Assembly: GCF_029962835.1 (NCBI RefSeq)
Contig: NC_080588.1
Location: 62,582,001 to 62,646,000 of the forward strand
From: Magnolia sinica
Lineage: Eukaryota > Streptophyta > Magnoliopsida > Magnoliales > Magnoliaceae
Length of the DNA stretch: 64,000 bases
Direction of reading: 5' to 3'
Shown here: piece after piece, positions 1-45,789 of the stretch
Layout of the letters: each line of letters opens with the position of its first letter
Numbering within the stretch: the first letter of the stretch is position 1
Notes under the pieces: model-generated
Databases searched by the model: none
Told to the model about the DNA's origin: nothing
The model's input: the letters and a program-made list of their open reading frames with translations, nothing else
Position numbers and translations under genes: made by a program

Positions 1-325
1 TCCAAACCGTTGATATTATGGACCGTACTGCAGATGGTTGATGAACCTAAAGTCTACAAGATAGGAAAATCCCAGCCCTAGAAAAGATGGCCCAAAAATA
101 GACGGTTATGAGAAAAGATACGAAAAAGTTCACATTCAACCAACAAAGTGTGCCCAGTTCTGAGTTTGGTGCATGCCCATCTACGGTGAGGTCCATCATA
201 TTAACGGTGTGGATCACTGCTCCATGCTCCACTCCCAAAAGTAACGTCCTAAACTCCTAGCCCGAGCATTGCATAAAAAAACTCATCACGTGCATACACG
301 TGGCTATTTCTGTTTACCAACGAAG
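1..325. other. 5' flank, no gene seen
   Basis: AT-rich non-coding DNA with only short random reading frames. Around 350-430 the familiar 'wording' of the short inverted-repeat elements of this window begins. I see no gene, RNA or complete repeat before position 326. Confidence 0.5.
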
Positions 326-867
326 ACGAAACGAGGACGCGGCTTCAGTGGATCCTCGGATGCACCAATGTGGGTGGATCGCTATCTGTGGAGCCCACAT
401 TGATGTATGAAACTTACATCTGCTTTGTCCATCTGTTTTAATATATCATTTTAGGGGTGATACCAAAAAAATAAGAATCCAAATATTAAATGGATCACAC
501 CACAGGAAAAGTTGTGATTGAATATCCACCATTAAAAACATCCTGGAGGCCATCAGAATTTTTATTTTCCATCCAACCTGTTGATAAGGTCACAAAGAAC
601 CGGATGAAGAGACCACAAAAATATCAGCTTGATGCAAAACGTTTTTATCCCATAGAAAGTTTTTAATGGTCAATCACCACTTTTTCTTGTGGTGTGGTCG
701 ACCTGAGAATGGATATTCTTCATTGTTAAGATAATTCACTGAAATGAGCTTTTAAAACTGATGGACAGAGTGGATTCTAGTAAAATACATTGATGTGGGC
801 TCCAAAGTCAGTGATACACACTCCTCAGTGTATCCGGGGATCCACCGAAGCCGCTCCCACGAAACCA
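326..867. mobile_element. Mutator-like MITE (about 524 bp) with 9-bp target duplication
   Basis: The ends are inverted: left GGACGCGGCTTCAGTGGATC, right (reverse complement) GGAGCGGCTTCGGTGGATCC. Both run on into the shared arm 'GGAGCCCACATTGATGTA'. The body is 335-858. It is flanked by ACGAAACGA (326-334) and ACGAAACCA (859-867), an 8/9 match. A 9-bp duplication is typical of Mutator-like elements. No transposase is encoded. The right end lies about 215 bp upstream of the start codon of the KIAA0930-like gene, so the element forms the upstream edge of its promoter. Confidence 0.7.
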
Positions 868-1073
868 AAGCTACACGAAACGGCAAAACAGTTTCGTTTC
901 ATCTCGTCGTTCTTCCTCTCATTTCCCCTTTCCGGCCCAGTGAGGCTTTTCATCAGTCAGTTGTAATTCCATTTATTATTATTGCACGCAGAGAATAGAA
1001 AAACCCCCACACGCGTTACAATCCAGAAATCGAAATCGATTTCGATCGCAAAATTTATAGAAAGAAGAAGAAA
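868..1073 (+). promoter_or_regulatory. Probable core promoter and 5' leader of the KIAA0930-like gene
   Basis: This interval separates the upstream MITE from the start codon. It contains a long pyrimidine patch at about 890-930 (TTCGTTTCATCTCGTCG and on through TTTCCCCTTTCC), a feature of TATA-less plant promoters, and an AT-rich 'ATTTATTATTATT' at 971-983. An in-frame TAG at 996-998 followed by no ATG until 1074 fixes the start codon. The transcription start cannot be placed from sequence. Confidence 0.4.
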
Positions 1074-34766
<33,693 letters not shown>

Positions 34767-35130
34767 CCAATCATCTTTGCTAGCCCATATTGGAGCCTTG
34801 GGATCAATTAAGACATGGCCATGCCACTGGTATCAAGGCATGGAGTTGGAGAATGTGTGTATAGTATGTTAGGTATGGAGATACTTGTGTATATGGTCTT
34901 TTGTTCAAATTCTTCAGTATAGTGTAGATTTGAGTACTAATTTGAATGAATCAGTGAGTTGTGTGGTGGTAAAAGAGAAATGGGAAATGGGCTCGAAAAC
35001 AGGTTATATAGTAAATGTTTATTTTTAAATTTTCACTTTTATGATGCATGCATTGTGCAAAATCTAGATTGGAACATTGAAATCCAGCTGTCCTCTTGGT
35101 TTCATGTCTTGCTCCCAAATGCTTGTTGGA
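34767..35130 (+). other. Probable 3' UTR of the KIAA0930-like gene
   Basis: Unique-looking T-rich sequence after the stop. I see no convincing AATAAA signal; near variants such as AATGAA (34,941) are present. The end cannot be fixed. Confidence 0.35.
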
Positions 35131-37104
35131 ATGGATGAGAAAATCCTAGACGCCCACTGGTGTGTGCGTGTGGTTCTGTCACAAATCTGTTTGGCCTGTA
35201 ATTTGGGTGCATCATCCAAACATGTGGGTAGCAGCATCCTCTAGTGAGTTAGAATATTGGGCAAGTTTGGATTTTTCTTATTACAAAGTGAGGAAAAAAA
35301 ATCATCCTTGAAGGCTTTCGGTTATTTATATTATTTAGGGAATCAGTATTCACTCAAAGGGTAGCATTGTGTTACCCAAGGATTTACTACTCGTCTGGAG
35401 TCGATGCAATTGAAGCGCATCTCAGTTGAGTCCGAACTGGTCTGGCATTATGAGCCAGGATAGAGAAGGAGACTAGTGTTACACAGCAGGTCTTTCCCAA
35501 GCTTATTTGGGTTGGGTTCCTGGCTCCTTTGCCCAGCCTCTAGGTCTTTCTTGGATCTCATATGATATGATTAGTAAAGCTACTAATGTAAGGATTATGA
35601 TTTCCTTTTGGTGTGGGTCTAATATTGATGGGCTCAGTTCGTACTTGAGCCTGAGTTCGGGTCCATGAGTAAAGTCTAAGGCCCTATTTGGTAGAACCCA
35701 AAAAAATGAGTTTTATCTCATTTTGTTTAACAGTAATTATTATTGGAGATGTAGATCTGATGTGACAGAAAGGCCGAGTGATTTTCCATGACCTCTTTCA
35801 CATGGTTAGGATTGTCTTATGACTGTGAGGGCTGGTCCATTTTTGTAGCCTTGTGATGAATGGATGACCTGGATCACACTTGTGTATGGTGTAGATGAAA
35901 GAGAGGTGGGCTGGTTGTTGTTTGCTTTAATTATAAATAGGGAGGTGGCACATGTGATGTACATAGAGATAGAAGTGGGAGAGAAATTGGGGAGGTTGTT
36001 TTAGAGAGAGAGAGAGAGAAATAGGGTAGGTTCGGGTTGAGGAGAGTTAAATGGTAGGTGATCCATCCCCTTTCATCTTCTATAGCCTACTTTGAGTGCC
36101 TAATCCAGGTCATTTTTTGGGTTGGTATCTTAACATAAGCTTACACAATATATTTATGAAGTGGACACGATAGATTTACAGAGCAGATCAGTCTTCATGG
36201 TGGGCCAACAGCGTCTTTGTTGCGTAGGCTCCCTAATATACATCTTCTGTGTAGTCTAGAGCAAGTAAAGAGGAGAGATGGCTGCGGGCTAATTGTAGGA
36301 AGGAACTAAGAGGACAAAAAGTCTTTTAAAAAAACAAGAAGTAAAATTCTTCGTATATTAATTGCAATGATAAATTGTATTGCGACCTGCCCTCACCTGG
36401 ATGATAGTCCGTCCAGGCAGGGATCTGTGGGGTCCACCATGATGACTGGGTTTTATCCACGCCGTCCAACCATTTTTCCAGGACTGCACAGCTGGGATTG
36501 AACTCCCACCATTAAAACTTACTGTGAGCAGCAGAAGTTTTGGATCAATCTGATGTGTGTTTTCCCTTCATCTGAGCCTAAATGACCTTATGAACAGGTT
36601 GGATGGCAGGCAAACATCACGATGGCCCTTAGGAAGAATCCAACGGCGAGTTTTATTATCGCTGCTGCTTCTTGTGGGTGCGTTCCAATTGCATTGGACC
36701 TTTCAAATTTTTAGATTCATACCCTAAAATGATATGAAAAAAATGGATTGGATAGCGTGGGTTAAAAACCATACATCACGGTGGCCCCACATATCCCACA
36801 ATCCGCTAAACACTGCTTGTTTGCAAGCTTTTTGCTCATCTGACTCATGCATGGACAGTAGCTACATTTTCAGTGCCTGAAATAACCCGACCCTTCAAAA
36901 TGTTTTTTCCTATAAATATTAAAGTTCACCTTATGCAAGCTAATTGTGGGAGTAAAATTGGGCAGAGGAAGCTAATCGTGGGAGAAAAATTGTCCAAAAC
37001 ACTCTAGATTGCTTTTTAACATTTTATCAAATCAGACCGGATTGGATGCAACTATTGCTTAAGCCTTACTAATTGATTTGATTTTCCTGCAAAAGCCTTT
37101 GGCA
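35131..37104. other. Intergenic, MITE-like fragments
   Basis: No gene. GGCCCTATTTGGTAGAACC at about 35,680 resembles a transposon end. 36,380-36,810 carries the common paired arms (GGGGTCCACCATGATGACTG ... ACATCACGGTGGCCCCAC). A short AG run lies at 36,005-36,020. Confidence 0.5.
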
Positions 37105-37640
37105 TGAAGTTCCTGTGCTGGGATGCTAGGTGGGGCCCACTGTGATGTTTGTGAGAAATCCACTCTGTCAATCCGTTTTCAAAACTCAAGATGGCCATAT
37201 GAGAGGAAACAGTAGGAATTCGATGACCACCGTTGAAACATTTGTATGTTCACAAAAGTTTCATATCAAGCTAAGTTTTTTGTATTTTCACTTCATCCCA
37301 ATGGGAATTACCTTTGTGAGTCCAACACTCAGCTAGTTGCATGAAATACACATTTACAAGTGCAGAGGATCTGGCCTTTTGTTATAGATTTCTGTTTTTC
37401 TTTCGAATTAAGATTGACCTCCCCCCCCCTCTCTCTCTCAAATGGGATCGTCGTAACTATCTGCACTCAGTATTTGACCGATAAATCCGTTCCATCCATC
37501 AGTTATGCAAGACCGTACATATCACAGTGATTGCGTATCGATAGTTCTGATAGGCCACCTCGTGGGTCTCAATTACTCCAAACGTGTGCCATTTGCACTG
37601 AATTGTGGTGACCGAGATTGATGCTGCTGATGAGGTTTCA
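37105..37640. repeat. MITE-like fragments
   Basis: GGTGGGGCCCACTGTGATG at about 37,130 opens another copy of the common arm; further pieces reach about 37,640, with a C run at 37,422. No gene. Confidence 0.45.
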
Positions 37641-37650
37641 TGCTTTATTG

Positions 37651-37758
37651 TGACGAATGAATGAAAGAGAAATAAAAGTTAAGAGTAATGTGACGAATGA
37701 ATGAAAGAGAAATAAAAGTTAAGAGTATTGTGAGAAATGGATGAAGGACAAACAAAAG
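37651..37758. repeat. 40-bp tandem repeat, 2.7 copies
   Basis: TGACGAATGAATGAAAGAGA and its following 20 bp occur at 37,651-37,690 and 37,691-37,730 with one mismatch. A third, decayed copy begins TGAGAAATGGATGAAGGAC. Confidence 0.9.
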
Positions 37759-38766
37759 AGAATTTCAAAAAAGAAAAGCAAAACCTAATCTCATGATATT
37801 GGTGGACCGCCGATTGTCCTCGATTCGCTTTCAGTTTCTATTTTTACCACAGATGGGCATCGTCCATGCGTTCGTGATAATACGGGAAACACGAGAAGAT
37901 TGAGATTTATTTGCTAAATAAGCTGTCAATGAGGTGACAGAATAGTGTAAGTTGGTCCAAGAGATCTTAGATATATTTTTGATTGCTAACAAGAATACCT
38001 CAATCAGTACAAGAAACCTTTAATCCAAGAGTATATAAGCGGGCTCAGATTCTTTATATAAAGGATGATTGAAGAACTTGCTGAAGCTTTTTTATTTCAG
38101 TTGTGTCATTACCAGTTAAGAGCAAATCATTAACATAAATTATTAAAATTATAATACAATGGGATTAAGACTATGTGAATAAGGAGGGATCATAACCATT
38201 TTGAGTAAAACCAACTCCAATCATAGTTGTGGAACCATTGGAACTAAGCACAAAGTACTTGTTGGAGCCGATATAAAGCTTTTCGAAGTCTTGCATACCA
38301 ATTTTTTTGACCTATTTTAGAACAAGGAGGTTGAGTCATGTACACAATTTAATGTAAATATCCATGAATAAATGCATTCTTAACGTCTATATGTCCAATA
38401 GATCAATTACCAATAATAACAACTGTAATAAGCATTTGAACAATCTTCTTCTAGGCCACTAGGGCAAAGGTCTCCTAATAGTTAATGCCATACTACTACT
38501 TATAGCCTTGGTACATGAGACAAGCTTTGTACTGATCAAGTGATCTGTCCGATTTTAGCTTGATAAAATACACCAATTTACTACCAATAACTTGTTGACC
38601 AACTGGGCAAGCAATGGATTCCATGCGTAATGATGTGCTAGTGCTTGTAACTCTGTTGTCATAGTATTCCTACAACATTGATGTGGAAAAGCCTGAGAAT
38701 AAAAGGTACGAAAGTAGGAACAGAGACATGCTTTAGATTGATGTAGAGCGGGTTGCAAACAGTTAC

Positions 38767-39480
38767 ATGGCTAAGATGGATCAGAAAAGGCCCGGTCGAC
38801 GACAGAAGTGATCCAGACCATCGGACCTTAAATTGGGCGTATCTCACAATCCAAAATGAGTTATCTGACGTAAAATATATGATTTTGGGGTAGAACGAGC
38901 TACTTTAGCCAACCAACCCTGCTATGCCAGGTTGCCCAAGCCGGATTTGAGAAATACCGTCATATTGATGGTCGTTTCCTTATTTTAATTTCGTTTTTAC
39001 TATAAATAGTAAGTTTTAGTTTGATTATAACTCTTCATCCGTTAGGCTTTAGGAGTTGCGTCCAACGTGAAAAGATCTTAGAAAACTTAGGAGAACAGTT
39101 TGGTGAAGCCAAATAGGACACTTACTATGTTTGGCCGAAAACCTTGCGCACTAGTAGACATCACGACCATCTATAAATAGTAAGTTTACTATTTATAGTA
39201 AGTTTACTATTTATAGTAAGTCGCGAATTCTAGGAGTTTTAGTTGTAGTTTGATTCTGATTTCTTTCCCATTGCTTGGTACCCCTATTTAAAGGGTTGTG
39301 AACTCGTTTTTATTCATTCATTAATCAATTTTGAATTTATTAGAATTTATTTCTATTTTCTGCTTTCTTTCCTTGTGGATTCGAGAAGTCTCTGTGAGGA
39401 GTCTAGAGAAGTTCCGTGGATTTGGAATAGTTATCCTCTTAAGGAAGACAGTGCTCGGCCTCACGTCCTTCCCTGCATCA
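38767..39480 (+). mobile_element. Solo LTR inserted in the copia remnant
   Basis: About 714 bp from TGGCTAAGATGGATCAG to ...CTTCCCTGCATCA, with TG...CA ends. It has a TATA-like CCCTATTTAAAGGG at 39,280 and a U5-like end (GAGAAGTCTCTGTGAGGAG). It separates copia RT text (left) from copia integrase text (right). There is no internal region and the 5-bp duplication is not clear, so the start is approximate. Confidence 0.6.
39171..39221. repeat. Palindromic TATAAATAGTAAG repeats
   Basis: CTATAAATAGTAAG is followed by its inverse TTTACTATTTATAG twice in tandem, 18 bp apart, inside the solo LTR. The same word CTATAAATAGTAAG stands alone at about 39,000. Confidence 0.8.
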
Positions 39481-39592
39481 CAGACCAAGAACATAGAGTA
39501 AATGAAGTTTGTTAGAAGTATGTGATGTATGAATATATCGACACACCTTTAAAAAAAAAGGACCGACTGTAGGTTGAACAACAGGAGGAGGA

Positions 39593-39596
<4 letters not shown>

Positions 39597-39623
<27 letters not shown>
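39597..39623. repeat. (CT)n microsatellite
   Basis: 27 bp of pure CT within the copia remnant. Confidence 0.95.
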
Positions 39624-41340
39624 ACCTTTATGTTGAGAAACTTGTAAAGTAGTTGGAGTCACACTTAAATCAGGAAGTATATCGGAAAACCAGGTTAACC
39701 AATATAAATTGTAGGACTAATGATCGAAGGTGGTGGAAGTTGAGCATGAAATTGCACATGTTCTAAGAAAATATTTCTTGAGACATGAACTCGACGAGCA
39801 TAAGGACCATAGCTCGTTGACTTTGGGGATACTCTTTATTGCATTCACGTGAAGAAATATGAATATAACAAAACACATTAAAAAGTGCAAAATAATAAGT
39901 TAGTAGGTAGAGAACTGAATAGAACAAAATAAGAACAAATATTACCATGAAGTTTGGTGGGGATGTTAGCTATGAGATAGAAAAAGTGTAGCATCACCTT
40001 TGCTTAGAATTTTCACGGAACAAAAGTTCATGTCATAAAGGTGGTGGTCGTCGCGATAATGTGTCAGTTATTTTGTTTAGCAGTACTATTTTGCTAGGGT
40101 GTATTTGGACAAGTCTTTTCATGAATAATTCATTGATTACATAAATATGCGTCAAATTCTAAAGAGATGTACTCTCCTCTTGAATATGAGTGGAGAATTT
40201 TAATCATTTTCTTAAACCATGTAACAACCATATATAGTGGAAAATTGTGAAAGCTTTTGAACAACTGTGACTTAGAGCACCTGGAATATATCTATGTATG
40301 TTTGGAGAAATCATTCATAAATATTACATACTACCACATGCTAAATATGGATAAAAAAGGGGGATGACCCCAAAATATCAATATATACAATTGTAAAAGG
40401 AACAATAGATAGAGAAGTACTAAGAGAAAAAAACAAACATTTACTCTTTGATGAATAACATGAAGAACAAATAATATCAAAATATAATTTATTTATTTAC
40501 ATTTTGTCAAATATATTTGAGAAAAATAGGAGATAACCTATCCAAATGAAGATGACCAATGTGACAATGCTAAAGTTCTACACCTTATTTGCATGACTAA
40601 TGTCATCAAAAGAATGAGAAAAAAAAACAAGAAGTTGGTATAATAGAGCTATCAAATTTAGTAAGAAGAGCTACCCTTTCCTCCCACCTCTCCTAACTAC
40701 TTTATTTATTAATTATTATTTTTAGATCTTATATAAATACTGACCAAGAAAGAATATTACAAAGCTTCAGTTTTTTTATTAACTGACCGACAAGTACAAG
40801 ATTATTAAATAATTTACGGATATGAAAGATATCAATTAGAGTAGACGTACAGTGTTAATAAGGAGAAAAGAATGATGAGCCAATAGATGAAATGGGTTAA
40901 CAAGCTCCATCTACTATAAAGATGATTTAGTTGCCTATATACGACTTAACTGTTGGGTTTATGGTATACATGTGCAATGAAATTGTATACAAAACAATTT
41001 AGGTCAAGGGACCCTTTTTAAGATACCTCGATCACAATAATATTAAGTTTCTATATATTTAGCAATATAAGAATGGTCATGATCATACTTAATTAAAGAC
41101 AAAGCATGTGAAGATGATGTGGATTTATTGATGCCGATCTCCTAAACTAAAAAGTCTCTTCTTGATTTATCACAAATGAAGAAAGCTTGAGAAGAGAACA
41201 TGTCAATCCCTAATAGGGGCCAAGGATGTATGCTAACCATCTACTGAAATGGACTACAAAGAGAAGTAAGGGTGAAGATGTAAGTGTGAAGGGAGTGGAT
41301 ATCTCTCTCACTTTTCTCCTCTCTCAAAGGTTGTGGACGT

Positions 41341-41345
<5 letters not shown>

Positions 41346-41400
<55 letters not shown>
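41346..41400. repeat. (CT)n microsatellite
   Basis: About 53 bp of CT; it causes a false Ser-Leu frame. Confidence 0.95.
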
Positions 41401-43190
41401 CTATAGGGATTTTTCTCTACAAGATAATCTATAAATAGGGAGAGGTTAGGGTTTTAAGATGTACACTCAGTATGGTGCTACACCTTATAGACTTTGGTGT
41501 ACTCTATTGTGAAGGACTTCTATCAAACTGCCTTTGTCATGTACATATTCATAATCTAATCCCTCCATTATCAAGGCCATCTACCTATGATTTGGATCTC
41601 ACGCTAATCATGAAGTGGACCATCGGATTTGGGCCATTAGATATCATCAGGTTTTGACCAAAAATGGTGAAAATTGTCTAGTGACCAAATTGAATTAAAT
41701 TTCATCTTTCTTGATAAATCGATGACTAGGTTCGATCGATTGAAAGTGACCAAAAGTGTCCAGAGACTTAAGTTGTAAAATTCAAACTTTCTCAATCTAT
41801 GTTCATCGAAGGGATCGATTGAGGGTCATTAAGCCATCTCGATCGATAGATAAAACCTTGTGTTAATCTATCAGATTAAAAAATGTGACAATTGGATCGT
41901 TATGTTATAAGGAACTCATATAATATTAGATAAAGTACAAATGGACTAATGGTAGTAGGGCATCTTGAATTAATCAAAGGTGCACCCCACTGGATGGAAT
42001 AGTTGGATTAAATTCATGATTTATTTAAATTACGTATTAGGGATTGTAGTCTCAAACCTGTACGACTGTTCAATGTTATCTCTACTAAGTACAGGTGAGT
42101 GAATCCTAACATGTCTCATATCTATACAATTAATATATGTTGTTGTGATTGCTATGAATAATATGTTTACTGTATTACCATGCTGAGTTGATTTGTTGAT
42201 AAATAATGATTTTATTGAATGTTTATTACTAAGCATTGTATGTATATGAGAATTTTGTATATTATTACAATCATGAATTCATTGTTTCCACTTGTATAGA
42301 GAGATGTATATGACGATTGGTATGTCGATGACTCGTGCATTGAACATGCATTACATGCATCCATAGTGCTCATATGTTGATTGCTAAAGGCCCGCTCTAA
42401 ATGACCACATGGATACCTTGTGTGTAGGTTCCTAGGGGATCTCGCTAGATGGTTTTCTAGTAGATTCGTTACCAGATGCCTACGATTAGTGGAAGCCTTT
42501 TCAAGGAGTGGATGCGGACTTTGGCCATGCCTACCTATGGTAGAAGTCTGCTAGGTGTAGATGCAGGTTGACAGTAATCTAACTCAAGCAAGCGGATGAT
42601 TATTCCACTTGACATGCGTTTCATGACATCTCTGTATCCATACTCATACTTGCATATATGTAATTGAATGATGCTCATACTATCTTACTTGTGTTGTATA
42701 TGAATCATGATGGGTTCACTCACTAGTCTAGCCGGCTAATGTTGTTTGAATGACAATCGTATAGAGAAAATCGAGACAAAATCTAAATCAGGTGTTAGAT
42801 AATGAGGCCCAGATGATGGATGATACTCAGGATCAATAGTCATATTTAGCGTAAGATGAATTAGTTGTGCTGAATTAATGGAATGTTAATATGAATTGCT
42901 GTTTAGGAAATTAGATTCTTCCTGATAGATATGATAGTTAAACGCTAGTAAGTTTCATATTTCTTAACTATTCTATTAGATGGTAATGATATTATGATTT
43001 ACTAAAGTCCCAAATGAGTAGACTTAGTTTATTTTGTATTAAATGGTGTAGTTTTGGAAATGTGGTGGTGAAATTTTGTGAGATTGTATGACATGTGTGG
43101 GTGGATGGACAAATGTTGAATTCCAAAATGAACTTGGAATGCATTTAAACTGTCTTTTTGCAACATATGATTGAACGTTTTAGGTACACT
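41401..43190. other. Unrecognised AT-rich intergenic DNA
   Basis: No gene. ATCTATAAATAGGGAGAGG at about 41,430 followed by TTAGGGTTTTAAG looks like an LTR promoter. GATCGATTGAGGGTC-type words lie at 41,700-41,870. 42,300-42,740 reads like non-coding LTR-retrotransposon sequence but has no partner copy here. Confidence 0.4.
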
Positions 43191-43192
43191 TG

Positions 43193-43603
43193 GGGCCCGT
43201 TTGGCCAGGCGAATTGGAAGGGATTGGATGGTATTGGAAGGGATATGAAGTTAAATCCCGGGATTGGTCAGGCGTACCAAATAGACTGGCTGATCTAATC
43301 CCGGGATATAGCAATCGCATAGATCTTAAGACAATCCACTGATAACACCATCATTACCTTTAAATCCCATCCAATCCACCCTAATCCGTTCAAATTTGCC
43401 TAGGACGTGTTTGGTTTGAGGGATTGGAAGGGATGGGAAGGTTTAATCCTGTGATTGGCCGGGCGTGCCAAACAAACTCGATATAGCAATCCCATGGATC
43501 TTAAGACAATCCATTGACAACACCATCATTACCTTGAAATCCATGCCATCCACCCTAATACCATTCAATCCCTTCCAATCCACCCGGCCAAACGGGTCCT
43601 TGG
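43193..43603. mobile_element. Tandem dimer of a roughly 200-bp MITE
   Basis: The outer ends are inverted: GGGCCCGTTTGGCCAGGCGA and, from the right, GGACCCGTTTGGCCGGGTGG, both followed by ATTGGAAGGGATTG. A second start, GACGTGTTTGGTTTGAGGGA, lies in the middle at about 43,405. The internal block ATCTTAAGACAATCCA...ACACCATCATTACCT occurs once in each half in the same orientation. So two copies sit head to tail. The termini resemble hAT or Harbinger MITEs; the target duplication is ambiguous. Confidence 0.7.
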
Positions 43604-45789
43604 TGTATAAGTTATGGACTGTAACTCAGGTTTGAGGGTGTAAATTCTATATCTGAACTGGGGCGTTATATTCCTAACCTGATTGATTGACGCTTGCTTG
43701 TTGAAATAAGACCACGATTGACGCTTGGTTGTTGAAATAAGACTATCAGGTGTTTTCATTTTTCAAACGGCCTATAAATGCCCGTAGAAATTATTTTGTT
43801 CACGATAGACTTGTGCGCTTTGCATGCAATGTCTACGTATTTCTAAGTGCATGCTGATCATTCATTACATCAGCCAAAGCGTAGAAAGTTTGTTTGTTGT
43901 TTGTTTGTTTTTTTTTTTTTTTTTTCAAAATAAAAAATGTGTTGAACTGCATTTTCAGTGACAAACAAACAGGGGGAAAACTCATTTTAGCCTTCCTTGT
44001 GTCACTTTCCTTCTCCGTTTCAGTTTCTTTTTCTATTTTCTTCAGCCCCCGAAACAAAACAAATAACAGAAGGGCAATGGAGTGGTGAAAGTACTAGATT
44101 GGCACATTTAAAAAAAAAAAAAAAACTACATTGTGACATGATGGTATATTAATTTCAATATTAGACGTAAGCGTTGTGTACTTGTATATTTAAAATATAC
44201 ATAAGAAATATTATATAGAGTGGAGTCAGGTGCAGTTTCTAACTGCCAACTTCCATGATCTCAAAGGAGCAACTACCTCGACTTATCTCTTGATTTTATT
44301 TATTTATTTATTTATTTTCTTTTTCTCAATTTATTGAGACTAGCTGCGTTTGGGACCCACCCTGCCGTTGTATATGACTTCCAACCTGTCCATTATCCCA
44401 CTGTGAAAATGGGACATCCGATAATTTAGAGTGATCCTATATCAGGTGGGTCCCACCATCATATAAAACAAATGAAGACCACCCAAAAGCCTCTAAATTC
44501 ATATGGTGTCCCAACTCGTGGTTGGATTTTTCTGATTTTTGTAGTATCTAATATTCATTATGAGGCAACCATGATGGACGGATTGGATTCAATATATCGC
44601 AGCACATACAGTGGGGCTCCACGATTTTCTCACGTACAAAAAGCTGCAGGTGAGACATTTTTAGAGTGAGAGTATCCATCCCAATCACATGCAGGCGTTT
44701 GCAATATTCGAGCATTAGATACGGTGGGGGACAACCACTAATGGATATGAGGTCGATTAGTTCATCAAGTGCCTTACACATGCGTATAAAAAATGAACAG
44801 TTAGAAATGACTGATTCGATATTCCTAATTCGACGTTCATATATATGGCCCACTTGATGACCAGACCATCTGGATTTTTGGGCCATCATAACATATACAT
44901 TGGGAAGTCTTCTAAGATATGCTAGGATGTCCGACTGCATCCCGCACGTGTGCGTGAATAGGACTGAGATGGATGCCAGAGAGAGAGAGAGAGAGCTAGT
45001 AGCCTACAATCCCAAAAATGCATGTGTGCAAGATCCAGGCCGTTCATCTGGTGAACCCACCACTTAATTGCTGCTGCACAAAAACCAGGTTGGTAACATC
45101 ATCATGTGGGCTAGACACGTCTTGTGCACCACCTGATGGCCAGACTTACCTATTTTTCTGACCATCTGACAGGTAAATGGTGAGAGATGAATGGCCCAGA
45201 TACTGCACAGTGCACAAGAGTGACCCATGCTTGGCTTTAGGTAGGATTAGATGGGTGCTAGAGAGGCCTGGGTTTGATATTCCTGGCATAAAAATGTTCC
45301 ATCCATGGGCAGCCACGAACAAGAAAGCAGCCAATGCCGACCGACACGAAAGAGAGAGAGAGAGAGGGAAAAGAGCCAAAAAGCAGGAAAAAGTAAAGTC
45401 GTCCACATTTTCTAATACTAAAGTATAGGGAAGCTAGAAAAGCCATACCAGTTTTACTATTTCAAAACCATCCCTTGTCCAAATTTCGATTCCACCCTTA
45501 CCTTTCTTGCCGACCTCATGTGACCACACGAAATGGGCCACCCTTGCTTTACCTCATGGCATGCTCCCATGTGTTACATTTCTTCTCTCTAGACCTTGCA
45601 CACGTGTATGAAATTAGGACCCCTCATCATATGGGTCCACCCGAAAATCAAGATTGTTCATCAAGTGCCAAGCTCCTATTTTGATCCAAAGAGAATGATA
45701 CTTCAATGTTGCTTTTATTTTTCATTATGTAGTGGGTGCATGATGGGAATGGGAGGACATCACCATTTTCTTTCTGTATGATCATATAC
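43604..45789. other. Intergenic, short inverted-repeat elements
   Basis: No gene. It contains T and A runs (43,910; 44,110), common MITE arms at 44,340-44,960 (GGGACCCACCCTGCCG, GGTGGGTCCCACCATC), and (GA)n runs at 44,981-44,995 and 45,349-45,366. Confidence 0.5.

Larger units (their letters stand above)
37980..40960 (-). pseudogene. Decayed Ty1/copia polyprotein, split by a solo LTR
   Basis: Minus strand, from right to left. GAG-pre-integrase text (about 40,480-40,620) is followed by integrase pieces: FTIVYIDILGSSPFF, RGEYISLEFDAYLCNQ with IHEKTCPNTPSK (40,080-40,420), and YGPYARRVHVSRNIFLEHVQ (39,770). Beyond the LTR comes the RT: TTELQALAHHYAWNPLL (38,600-38,680), ETFALV, IDVKNAFIHGYL (38,330-38,390) and LRKALYRLQQVLCA (38,230-38,290). 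The YVDD region is lost. Many stops; no LTR pair of its own recognised. Confidence 0.75.

Noticed and set aside
44548-44940. 130-codon minus-strand open frame
   Set aside because: It lies within short inverted-repeat element sequence and matches nothing I recognise.
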